The position numbers were made by a program, and so were the translations under genes. From the NCBI GenBank assembly GCA_031266695.1, contig JAISAK010000127.1, positions 1-7,166 on the forward strand: 7,166 bases of DNA, in the 5' to 3' direction. Shown here piece after piece: positions 1 through 6,815 of this stretch. Within the stretch, counting starts at the first letter, position 1; each line of letters starts with the position of its first letter. The DNA is from Treponema sp. Lineage in GTDB: Bacteria; Spirochaetota; Spirochaetia; Treponematales; Breznakiellaceae. Below the pieces are notes generated by a model, which worked only from the letters and a program-made list of their open reading frames with translations, ran no database searches and was not told the origin of the DNA.

Positions 1-116
1 GGGGCAGGGAAAACGACGCGGGAATTCAGGCGTTGAAAAAGGCTCTGCTTTCCCAAAGGATAAAGGACTACATTGTCAAAACCTGGGCCGACGGCAGCGT
101 AGTGGCGGTGTTCTGA
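1..116 (+). CDS. 3' end of a MetQ/NlpA-like methionine-binding lipoprotein (partial)
   Basis: Only the last 37 codons are visible, in the frame starting at base 3 and ending in TGA at 114-116. The peptide reads GRENDAGIQALKKALL, then SQRIKDYIVKTW and finally DGSVVAVF. This matches the usual end of the MetQ/NlpA family: a basic/acidic turn, an 'I..L..AL.S..(V/I)K.(F/Y)I' helix, then a short strand ending in hydrophobic residues and Phe. Family members are lipid-anchored substrate-binding proteins of methionine (or related) ABC importers and work outside the cytoplasmic membrane with MetN and MetI. The signal peptide, lipobox and ligand-binding core lie outside the window, so substrate cannot be judged. 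It converges on gltD with 5 nt between stops, and no intrinsic terminator with a T-run is seen between them. The family assignment rests on a short C-terminal match and could be wrong. Confidence 0.65.
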   Translation, partial: GRENDAGIQALKKALLSQRIKDYIVKTWADGSVVAVF

Positions 117-121
117 ACCGG

Positions 122-1600
122 CTATGTCAGCCCCGCGGCGATGGCTTCCGCCGCGGCCTTGCCGTCGGCAATGGCGCGGACCACAAGGCTCGCGCCGTTG
201 CGGGAATCGCCGGCGGCCCAGACCCTGGGGTTGGAGGTATGGAAGCTGCCTTCGGTACGGATATTGCCCCGGGCATCCAGCTCAAGGCCCAGGTCTTTTA
301 CAAGGCCCTCCTGTACCACATGGGTAAAGCCCATTGCAAGAAGTACAAGATCCGCGCCAAGTTCAAATTCGGAGCCGGGTATATCCGTCATGGCAAAACG
401 GCCGTCCTTCATGGCCCATTCGACCTTGCACACCTTAATCGAATCGACCGCCCCGTTTCTGCCGTTAAAACACTTTGTGTTGACAGCCCAAAGCCGCTGC
501 CCGCCTTCCAGGTGGGAGCTTGAGGTTTTGAGTACCGTCGGCCAAAGCGGCCAGGGCGCCGATTCGGACCTGTGTTCCGGCGGCATGGGCATAACTTCAA
601 TCTGAGTCACCGAGCTTGCGCCCTGGCGGTTCGCCGTTCCCACGCAATCCGAGCCGGTATCGCCGCCGCCGATAACCACAACACGCTTGCCGTAAGCGGT
701 AACAGGCTCCAGCCCCGGGTCTTCGCTGCCAAGCACGCGGTTTTGAAGCGAAAGATAATCCAGGGCCTGCACCACCCCCGAGTATTCCCTGCCGGGCGCC
801 GCAAGATCCCGGGGCTCGCGCGCGCCGACGGTGAGGAGTACCAGGTCAAAAGAAGCCTCAAGCCGCTTTGCGTCAACAAGCGCAGGCCCGCCCGCACCGG
901 CGGAACCCGCGCCGTCCGCGCCCTTTGCGCCAAAACCGTAGCGGGCGCTTCCGACGCGCGCGCCCGTCTTAAAGACAACGCCCTCGGCTTCCATCAGCTT
1001 AATCCGGCGGTCTATAAAATTTTTGTCCAGTTTGAAATCGGGAATACCGTAGCGAAGATAGCCGCCGGGCTTTTGATCCGCCTCGTAAAGGGTAACCGAA
1101 AAACCGCTGCGGTTAAGGAACCAGGCGGCCGAAAGACCGGCGGGCCCCGCGCCGATTATGGCGACTTTTTTGCCGTTCCTGATCTTCGGCGGCCGGGGCG
1201 TAACAAGGCCCAGCTCGAAAGCCTTTTCAACGGCCGCAAGTTCATTCTGCCGTATGGTCACCGGCTCGTCGTTGGCGCCAAGCACGCAGGAAGCCTCGCA
1301 CAACGCGGGGCAGACCCGGCCGGTAAATTCCGGAAAAGGGTTGGTCTCCTGCAAAACAGCCCAGGCGCCGGCCCAGTCGTTCCGGTAAATCCTGTCCTGC
1401 CATTCGGGCATGACGTTGGCGACGGGGCAGGCCCAATGACAAAAGGGCACGCCGCAGTCCATACAGCGCGCGGCCTGGGCGCGCCTGTCCCCGTCGGAAA
1501 GCCGGGTCTCAACTTCGCTGTAATCGTTGATTCGTTCCTCTACGGGCCGGTAGCCCGAAACCTGCCGCTTTATCTTTAAAAATCCCCTTGGATCGCCCAC
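122..1600 (-). CDS. gltD: Glutamate synthase (NADPH) small/beta subunit GltD
   Basis: A 492-residue protein that oxidises NADPH and delivers electrons via FAD and iron-sulfur clusters to GltB for glutamate formation in the cytoplasm. The N-terminal ferredoxin-like part has C46-x2-C49-x4-C54-x3-C58 (CMDCGVPFCHWAC) and a second set C97, C101, C105 (GRVCPALCEASC), the ligands for [4Fe-4S] centres. The FAD Rossmann motif GAGPAG is at 150-155, the NADPH-site motif VVVIGGGDTGSDC at 307-319, and the terminal FAD-contact segment AAGDSRNGAS at 462-471. The MPMPP and PWPLWP segments (337-354) are typical of the GOGAT beta subunit rather than of other GltD-like oxidoreductases. The start is GTG (1598-1600), chosen because GGAGG lies 8 nt upstream and the N-terminus then fits the family. 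The stop is TAG. An odd Gly/Ala-rich insertion occupies about residues 217-248. It is the second gene of gltBD, 23 nt after gltB. Confidence 0.97.
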   Translation of the reverse strand: MGDPRGFLKIKRQVSGYRPVEERINDYSEVETRLSDGDRRAQAARCMDCGVPFCHWACPVANVMPEWQDRIYRNDWAGAWAVLQETNPFPEFTGRVCPALCEASCVLGANDEPVTIRQNELAAVEKAFELGLVTPRPPKIRNGKKVAIIGAGPAGLSAAWFLNRSGFSVTLYEADQKPGGYLRYGIPDFKLDKNFIDRRIKLMEAEGVVFKTGARVGSARYGFGAKGADGAGSAGAGGPALVDAKRLEASFDLVLLTVGAREPRDLAAPGREYSGVVQALDYLSLQNRVLGSEDPGLEPVTAYGKRVVVIGGGDTGSDCVGTANRQGASSVTQIEVMPMPPEHRSESAPWPLWPTVLKTSSSHLEGGQRLWAVNTKCFNGRNGAVDSIKVCKVEWAMKDGRFAMTDIPGSEFELGADLVLLAMGFTHVVQEGLVKDLGLELDARGNIRTEGSFHTSNPRVWAAGDSRNGASLVVRAIADGKAAAEAIAAGLT

Positions 1601-1608
1601 TTCTTTTT

Positions 1609-1613
1609 CCTCC
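1609..1613 (-). promoter_or_regulatory. Ribosome binding site of gltD
   Basis: GGAGG on the minus strand (CCTCC on the plus strand) with an 8-nt A-rich spacer before the GTG at 1598-1600. It lies wholly inside the 23-nt gltB-gltD gap and decides the GTG start, since no ATG is available at this position. Confidence 0.85.
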
Positions 1614-1623
1614 GTGAATCTGT

Positions 1624-4600
1624 CTAAGACTTAACCTCTATTTCTTCCCGTTCCCGAATCTCAAAGAGTTTCCGGTCAAGTTCGGCAAGCTTCATTTCCT
1701 GAAGCGCCCTCTTGTATTCAACCGGAAGCACCTTGACGAATTTCTGCTTCCGGACATTCCAGTCGTCCAGAAGGCCTTTGGCGTATTCCGACTCGGTCCA
1801 GTAGATATGCTTTTTGATGCAGTCCTTTACAAAGTTTTCATCTTCTTCGTTATCAAGGCCGGAAAGTTCTACCATTCCCTTGTTAAGAAAATATTCGAAG
1901 CTGCCGTTTACATCCAGGACATAGGCAATGCCGCCGGACATACCCGCGGCAAAATTTCTGCCCACCTGGCCGAGCACCACAAGGCGGCCGCCTGTCATAT
2001 ATTCGGCGGCGTGATCTCCGGTTCCCTCCACAACGGCAAGGGCCCCCGAATTTCGTACGCAGAAGCGTTCACCGGAAACGCCCGCTGCATAGAGTTCGCC
2101 GGAGCTTGCGCCGTAAAGCACCGTGTTCCCCACGATGATATTCTCGTTTGACTTGAAGGCCGAACCCGGAGGCGGCGCCACGACAATGCGCCCCCCCGAA
2201 AGCCCCTTGCCCAGGTAGTCGTTGGTATCCCCCGCCAGACGAAAGGTGATCCCTCTCGCAAGAAAAGCGCCGAAGCTCTGTCCCGCGGAACCGGTAAAAT
2301 CAATGGTGATAAAATTTTCGGGAAGCCCCTGCCCGCCGAAGCGCCGGCTAAGTTCCCAGGAAAGCATGGCGCCGACAGCCCGGTCAGTGTTCCTTACCGG
2401 AAACCTGAAGGCCGTGGGAGTTTTATTGTCCAGCGAGGGAAGGCACTTTTCAATAAGCTGCCGATCCGGAACATTGTCGATCTTGTGGATCTGGTTTTGC
2501 GTGCAACAGGTATCCGTACCGCCGGGGATGTATTCGGGCCCCGCGGCGCGGTAAAGGATGCGGGAAAGATCCACCCCCGCGGCCTTTGCGGAAGCGAGGG
2601 AATTCCCCGCGCCGGGATTTTTCCGGGGAAGGAGCAAATCCGCCCTGCCGACAAGATCGTCAAAACGGCGGAAGCCCAGGGAGGCCATGATCTCCCGCAC
2701 CTCTTGGGCAAGGAAGCGGAAAAAGTTGATCAGATGTTCGCTCCTGCCGGAAAAGCGCCTGCGCAGGTCCGGATCCTGGGTAGCAACGCCCATAGGACAG
2801 GTGTTTTCATGGCACTTGCGCATCATGACGCAGCCCAGCACGATAAGGGTTGAAGTGCCGAAGCCGAATTCCTCGGCGCCCAGCATGCCGGCAATCACAA
2901 TATCCCGGCCGGTCTTGAGCTGACCGTCGGTTTGCAGCCGCACCCTGCCCCGCAGACCGTTGCGTACCAGCACCTGGTGAGTTTCGGAGAGCCCCAGTTC
3001 CCAGGGGATTCCCGCGTGGCGTATGCTCGACTGGGGGCTTGCCCCGGTGCCGCCGTCGTACCCGGAGATAAGAATATTGTCCGCGTGGGCCTTGGCAACC
3101 CCGGCGGCAATGGTTCCGACGCCGGTTTCGGCTACCAGCTTTACGCTGATCCGCGCTTCGGGATTAGCGTTTTTGAGATCAAATATCAATTCCGCCAGAT
3201 CTTCTATCGAATAAATATCATGATGGGGAGGCGGGCTGATAAGGGTAACGCCCGGCGTTGAATAACGGGTTTTGGCTATTTGAACATCAACCTTATGCCC
3301 CGGAAGCTGCCCGCCCTCGCCGGGTTTGGCGCCCTGGGCTATCTTGATCTGAAGCTCAATGGCATTGGCAAGGTACTCGCTGGTCACGCCGAAACGGCCG
3401 GAGGCAACCTGTTTGATGGCGCTCCTCTTCCACTTTCCGTCGGGACCCGGCGCAAACCGTTCCGGATTCTCCCCGCCTTCACCCGAGTTTGACCTTCCCT
3501 TAATCGAATTCATCGCAATGGCGATGGTCTCATGGGCCTCTTTGGAAATTGAGCCAAAGGACATGGCGCCGGTGGTAAAGCGCTTCATGATTGCCTCAAC
3601 GCTTTCCACCTCATCAAGAGGTATTGCCGAGGAAGGAGCGTCTTTTACCGAACCCGGAGCCGCAAAATCCAGCAGACCCCGGATTACATGGGGGCTCCGG
3701 TTAAGTTTGTTGGCAAGATCGCTGAACTGCTTGAACTTCTGATAGTCGCCGGTTCTGGCAGCCCATTGCAGGAGATAGATTGAATCCGGGTTCCAGGCGT
3801 GCCTTTCGCCGGTTCTCCGCCAGCGGTACTGTCCGTCGCCGCAGAGAAGGTAATCGGCGGGAACCGCCGCTTCCTCCGATTTTTCCCAGGCGTTCCGCGC
3901 GGCGCGGTAATGCCCCAGGGCTTCCGTCTCAAGCTCCGAAAAACCCGCGCCGGCTATCCTGCTTACGGTTCCCCGGAAGCATTTTTCGATAACCGCGTCC
4001 CCCAGGCCTATCGCCTCGAATATCTGGGCGCCCCGGTAGGAACGCAGGGTACTTGTTCCCATCTTGGACATTACCTTGAGCATGGCCTTGTTGAGGCCCT
4101 TGATATAGTTCTTTTCGGCGTGGGCATAGTCGTCAAGCCTTGGCCCGTCAAAGCCGCGGCATATTCCCGCGATGGAAGCCAGGGCGCCGTAGGGAAGAAC
4201 CAGATCCGCGCCGTAGCCGAAGAGCAGCGCAAAGTGCATGATCTCCCGGGGCTCCGCGGTTTCCATGATTATCGAAGCCTTCATGCGCAGGCCCTGCCGA
4301 ATAAGGCCGTGATGCACGGCGCCCGCGGCAAGGAGGCTTGGTATGGCGCAGCGTCCCGCCAAAGGATCAAGGGCCTTCCTGTCGGAAAGAATCAGCAGGG
4401 AAAGGCCCTCCCTGACAGCGCGGCAGGCGTCGGCAACCAAAACATCCAGAGCCGCTTCCAGCGCGCTGCTTTCCCCGTTCCGCGCCCGCGCCCCGTTCCC
4501 TTCAAAGGTGGCGTCCAGTGTGCCCGGCCTGAAAACACCGGGCTCTATCGCAAGCAGGGCGCGCAGATCCTCCGGGGTGATAATCGGGCACAGGACTTTA

Positions 4601-6432
4601 ATCCGCCGGCAGTGCGCTTCGGTCTCGTCAAGCAGATTCTGCTGGGGGCCCACAAAGCTGGTCAGAGTCATCACCAGGTCTACGCGGATGGAGTCGATAG
4701 GCGGGTTGGTTACCTGGGCAAAGGATTGTTTGAAATAGGCAAAAACCCGCTGGTTCTTTTCGGAAAATACCGCCAGAGGAGTGTCGGTTCCCATAGAGCT
4801 GGTCGGCTCGCCGCCGACTTCCGCCATAGGAAGAAGGAGCCGCTCCCTGTCTTCGCGGGTGTAGCCAAAGGCGCGTTCCATAAAGAGCAGCGCCCGATCC
4901 TTGTGAAAAAGCGGTTCCAGGGAAACGCCGCCCGGGTCCGCCTGAGCGCCCAAAACCGCTCCGGCCGCCGGGGCAGGCCCGGCATTTCCGGCCGCTTCCT
5001 GCTTCAGGGTTACCACGTTATTCCGCACCCAGTCCTGGTAGGGCTTGTGCAGGGAGACGCTCTGCTTTACCTCGGAGTCGGGAATTATCCTCCCTTCGGC
5101 CATATCCACAAGGAGCAGTTTTCCCGGCAGGAGCCTGCCCTTGTATACAACCTCTTCGGGCCTGAAATCCTGAACCCCCGTTTCGGAAGCCATGACAATA
5201 AGATCGTCCCCGGTAATGGTATAACGGGAAGGCCGCAGGCCGTTCCGATCCAGAGTACCGCCGACATAGCGGCCGTCGCAGAAAACCATGGAAGCGGGCC
5301 CGTCCCAGGGTTCCATAACACAGGCGTGATATTCATAGAAGGCCTTGAGCTCGTCGGAGATGGGATTTTTGTCATTCCACGCTTCGGGGATCAGCATCAT
5401 CAGGGCCTGGGGAAGGCTTCTGCCGGACATGACGAGGAGTTCCAGGGCATTGTCAAAGCTTGCCGAATCGCTTTTTTCCGGTTCCAGAACCGGAAGAATT
5501 TCCTCAAGCGCGCCGGCGCCGAATTCGCCGAACCGCGGATGGGAAAAAAGGGCTTCCCGGGCGGCCATCCAGAAACGATTTCCCTTGATGGTATTTATCT
5601 CTCCGTTATGTGCAAGCATGCGGAAGGGCTGGGCAAGGGGCCAATTGGGGAAGGTATTGGTGGAGAACCGGGAATGTACCAGGGCAACCGCGGTGGAAAC
5701 CGATTCATCGCTCAGGTCGGGGTAGTATTCCCTGAGCTGGGATGACATCATCATTCCCTTGTAGACGATGACCCGCGAAGAAAGGGAAGGTATATAGGCT
5801 TCGATACCCCGGGAGCGGAGGGCCTTTTCAAGACGCTTCCTGAAAAGGTAGAGCTGGAAGTCTATATCCGCTGCGCCGCCGGAAGCGCCGCCGCCGGGGG
5901 CCGTCCCGGAACCCGCCGGTTTTTCCGGCGCCAGGAAGATTTGCCTTATCGCCGGTTCCGCGGCCCGGGCAATAAGCCCCACGACGCCGCTCTGTACCGG
6001 CACGTCACGGAAGCCCAAAACCCCGAGCCCTGTTTTTGCCGCGGCCTCGTCAATATCCGCAAGGATTAATTTTCCGTGTTCCGCGGCGTCCTTTTCTCCG
6101 GCGCCGGGAAAAAAGACAAGCCCCGTTCCGTACTGTCCCGCTTCCGGCAAATTCGGGATATGTTTTTTATAAAAATCATGGGGAATATGCAGGAGAACGC
6201 CGGAACCGTCCCCTGTTTTGTTATCGGCGCTTTCCGCGCCCCGGTGTTCCATCCGCTCAAGAACTTCAAGCCCCCGCGTCAGAATTGAATGGGATCGCCG
6301 GCCCTTAATATCCGCTACAAAACCGATTCCGCAGGAATCGTGTTCATCTTCAGGGCGGTACATACCGCGGGAGAGGGGAAGATCCCCGGCCTTGAGGGTG
6401 CGCTGGCCCGCCCCTCCTACATTATCACCCAT
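1624..6432 (-). CDS. gltB: Glutamate synthase (NADPH) large/alpha subunit GltB
   Basis: A 1602-residue protein that makes two glutamates from glutamine plus 2-oxoglutarate, using electrons from GltD, in ammonium assimilation with glutamine synthetase. Domains in order: a propeptide (1-33), then a class II glutamine amidotransferase (about 34-430) whose expected N-terminal nucleophile is C34 in DSCGIGF, with the substrate-site segment HSRFSTNTFPNWPLAQPFR (253-271) and HNGEIN (275-280). Next come the central domain (about 505-790) and the FMN synthase domain (about 860-1230), with SNSGEGGE (981-988), PGEGGQLPGHKV (1037-1048), DGGTGASP (1126-1133) and the [3Fe-4S] ligands C1201, C1207 and C1212. 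Last is the Gly-rich beta-helix domain (about 1370-1510). Start ATG at 6430-6432 is preceded by AAAAGGAG at 5 nt. The length is somewhat above the usual roughly 1500 residues because of Gly/Ala/Pro-rich insertions near 172-189, 480-502 and 644-658. Stop is TAG. No frameshift or missing key residue seen. Confidence 0.98.
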   Translation of the reverse strand: MGDNVGGAGQRTLKAGDLPLSRGMYRPEDEHDSCGIGFVADIKGRRSHSILTRGLEVLERMEHRGAESADNKTGDGSGVLLHIPHDFYKKHIPNLPEAGQYGTGLVFFPGAGEKDAAEHGKLILADIDEAAAKTGLGVLGFRDVPVQSGVVGLIARAAEPAIRQIFLAPEKPAGSGTAPGGGASGGAADIDFQLYLFRKRLEKALRSRGIEAYIPSLSSRVIVYKGMMMSSQLREYYPDLSDESVSTAVALVHSRFSTNTFPNWPLAQPFRMLAHNGEINTIKGNRFWMAAREALFSHPRFGEFGAGALEEILPVLEPEKSDSASFDNALELLVMSGRSLPQALMMLIPEAWNDKNPISDELKAFYEYHACVMEPWDGPASMVFCDGRYVGGTLDRNGLRPSRYTITGDDLIVMASETGVQDFRPEEVVYKGRLLPGKLLLVDMAEGRIIPDSEVKQSVSLHKPYQDWVRNNVVTLKQEAAGNAGPAPAAGAVLGAQADPGGVSLEPLFHKDRALLFMERAFGYTREDRERLLLPMAEVGGEPTSSMGTDTPLAVFSEKNQRVFAYFKQSFAQVTNPPIDSIRVDLVMTLTSFVGPQQNLLDETEAHCRRIKVLCPIITPEDLRALLAIEPGVFRPGTLDATFEGNGARARNGESSALEAALDVLVADACRAVREGLSLLILSDRKALDPLAGRCAIPSLLAAGAVHHGLIRQGLRMKASIIMETAEPREIMHFALLFGYGADLVLPYGALASIAGICRGFDGPRLDDYAHAEKNYIKGLNKAMLKVMSKMGTSTLRSYRGAQIFEAIGLGDAVIEKCFRGTVSRIAGAGFSELETEALGHYRAARNAWEKSEEAAVPADYLLCGDGQYRWRRTGERHAWNPDSIYLLQWAARTGDYQKFKQFSDLANKLNRSPHVIRGLLDFAAPGSVKDAPSSAIPLDEVESVEAIMKRFTTGAMSFGSISKEAHETIAIAMNSIKGRSNSGEGGENPERFAPGPDGKWKRSAIKQVASGRFGVTSEYLANAIELQIKIAQGAKPGEGGQLPGHKVDVQIAKTRYSTPGVTLISPPPHHDIYSIEDLAELIFDLKNANPEARISVKLVAETGVGTIAAGVAKAHADNILISGYDGGTGASPQSSIRHAGIPWELGLSETHQVLVRNGLRGRVRLQTDGQLKTGRDIVIAGMLGAEEFGFGTSTLIVLGCVMMRKCHENTCPMGVATQDPDLRRRFSGRSEHLINFFRFLAQEVREIMASLGFRRFDDLVGRADLLLPRKNPGAGNSLASAKAAGVDLSRILYRAAGPEYIPGGTDTCCTQNQIHKIDNVPDRQLIEKCLPSLDNKTPTAFRFPVRNTDRAVGAMLSWELSRRFGGQGLPENFITIDFTGSAGQSFGAFLARGITFRLAGDTNDYLGKGLSGGRIVVAPPPGSAFKSNENIIVGNTVLYGASSGELYAAGVSGERFCVRNSGALAVVEGTGDHAAEYMTGGRLVVLGQVGRNFAAGMSGGIAYVLDVNGSFEYFLNKGMVELSGLDNEEDENFVKDCIKKHIYWTESEYAKGLLDDWNVRKQKFVKVLPVEYKRALQEMKLAELDRKLFEIREREEIEVKS

Positions 6433-6437
6433 ACTGG

Positions 6438-6445
6438 CTCCTTTT
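6438..6445 (-). promoter_or_regulatory. Ribosome binding site of gltB
   Basis: AAAAGGAG on the minus strand with a 5-nt spacer to the ATG at 6430-6432. It supports this start over the internal Met24 (codon at 6361-6363). Starting there would leave only 10 residues ahead of the catalytic Cys, but it has no purine-rich ribosome site in front of it. Confidence 0.8.
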
Positions 6446-6487
6446 CCCGAGTTGCGTGTTTTCTATTTTATGCAAAACAGTGTTATG

Positions 6488-6516
6488 TTCCCTGACAATC
6501 TGAAATTGTCAGGGAA
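6488..6516. repeat. Inverted repeat 1, 12-bp perfect arms
   Basis: TTCCCTGACAAT (6488-6499) is the exact reverse complement of ATTGTCAGGGAA (6505-6516), with the 5-nt loop CTGAA. Another short palindrome, GGAATTCC (6513-6520), overlaps the right arm. The arms contain CCTGACAA/TTGTCAGG, the same core as the next repeat. It lies 56 bp upstream of the gltB start, in the position of a promoter or operator. It could be an operator, part of a small dispersed repeat element, or a hairpin in the gltB leader RNA. There is no adjacent T-run on either strand to make it a terminator. Confidence 0.9.
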
Positions 6517-6530
6517 TTCCGATTATAATT

Positions 6531-6572
6531 GTTTGTCAGGCAACGAATTAGACAATTCCTTGCCTGACAAAC
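6531..6572. repeat. Inverted repeat 2, 13-bp perfect arms extending to 18 bp with one mismatch
   Basis: GTTTGTCAGGCAA (6531-6543) is the exact reverse complement of TTGCCTGACAAAC (6560-6572). After a single C/C mismatch the stem continues with GAATT (6545-6549) pairing with AATTC (6554-6558), leaving a 4-nt loop AGAC (6550-6553). The arms again carry TTGTCAGG/CCTGACAA, followed by GAATT as in repeat 1. The right arm covers the -35 box of the rightward promoter at 6564-6592, so a protein bound here would affect that promoter. A mobile miniature-repeat origin is the main alternative. Confidence 0.9.
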
Positions 6573-6592
6573 TCAAATCTATGGAGTATAAT
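6564..6592 (+). promoter_or_regulatory. Probable sigma-70 type promoter reading toward the methyltransferase
   Basis: CTGACA (6564-6569, 5 of 6 to the consensus TTGACA), a 17-nt spacer, then TATAAT (6587-6592, perfect). Transcription should begin near 6599-6600, just ahead of AAAGGG (6616-6621) and the ATG at 6630 of the interrupted small ORF, and continue to the methyltransferase at 6853. The -35 box sits in the right arm of inverted repeat 2. The match is good, but the area is AT-rich, so chance similarity is possible. Confidence 0.55.
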
Positions 6593-6608
6593 TATACAGA
6601 ATTATACA
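6586..6608. repeat. 12-bp palindrome and 9-bp direct repeat
   Basis: GTATAATTATAC (6586-6597) is a perfect palindrome containing a TATAAT on each strand. AATTATACA occurs at 6590-6598 and again at 6600-6608, a 10-bp (one helical turn) period. The plus-strand TATAAT is the -10 box of the promoter at 6564-6592. A minus-strand promoter using the other TATAAT would lack a recognisable -35. The repeat may be a regulator site or merely AT-rich sequence. Confidence 0.6.
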
Positions 6609-6705
6609 AAAACAGAAAGGGTCTGTGCAATGGCGGAATGTATTTGGGTGATAAATTAAGGGAAAAAATCCATAAGCCAAGTAGTCGAAGGACGTGCCCA
6701 ATTTT

Positions 6706-6720
6706 CGTACCGCAGGTACG
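6706..6720. repeat. Small 6-bp inverted repeat
   Basis: CGTACC (6706-6711) and GGTACG (6715-6720) form a perfect 6-bp stem with a 3-nt loop GCA, inside the interrupted small frame. No T-run follows, so it does not look like a terminator. It may be chance. Confidence 0.4.
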
Positions 6721-6786
6721 CGGCATCCGGTTCCTCTGGTCAAAGTTTCACTGAGCAATATGAGTGTACTGTTAGCAGTATCAAGA

Positions 6787-6815
6787 TTGCCGGGCGGGTA
6801 GTGGCGGTTTATCAT
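6787..6815 (+). promoter_or_regulatory. Possible promoter of the methyltransferase gene
   Basis: TTGCCG (6787-6792, 4 of 6 to TTGACA), a 17-nt spacer and TATCAT (6810-6815, 5 of 6 to TATAAT). It would place the transcript start near 6822, about 30 nt before the ATG at 6853. Two TATGAT hexamers (6820-6825 and 6825-6830) follow but lack a -35 at good spacing. The -10 box lies in the left arm of the dyad 6808-6833. This is a weak match. Confidence 0.3.

Noticed and set aside
133..156. GC-rich hairpin near the end of gltD, considered as a terminator
   Set aside because: The 8-bp stem arises from Ala codons (AAAEAIAA), is inside the coding sequence and has no T-run on either strand. It is better explained by codon bias.
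572..1579. Plus-strand open frame (335 codons) antisense to gltD
   Set aside because: It is a shadow of the fully motif-supported gltD, with low-complexity composition and no ribosome site or family resemblance.
3799..5745. Long plus-strand open frame (648 codons) antisense to gltB
   Set aside because: It is a shadow of gltB. With GC-rich third codon positions, stops are rare on the opposite strand. Its predicted protein is rich in Gly/Arg/His/Gln with no recognisable motif, whereas the minus strand encodes an intact GltB through the whole stretch.
6522..6527. TATAAT on the minus strand considered as the gltB -10 box
   Set aside because: No -35-like hexamer occurs at 16-18 nt spacing (the hexamers there read AATTCG, TAATTC and CTAATT). 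The other candidates, TAAAAT at 6465-6470 and CATAAC at 6482-6487, also lack a good -35, so I do not call a gltB promoter.
6488..6572. The two inverted repeats considered as a CRISPR array or intrinsic terminators
   Set aside because: There are only two units, of different lengths and without regular spacers, and no T-runs follow the stems on either strand.
6218..6754. Plus-strand frame of 178 codons spanning the gltB start and the intergenic repeats
   Set aside because: It crosses the gltB 5' end and both inverted repeats, and its translation is dominated by gltB antisense and palindromic sequence. An internal start at 6581 has no ribosome site, and its frame competes with the better-placed ATG at 6630.
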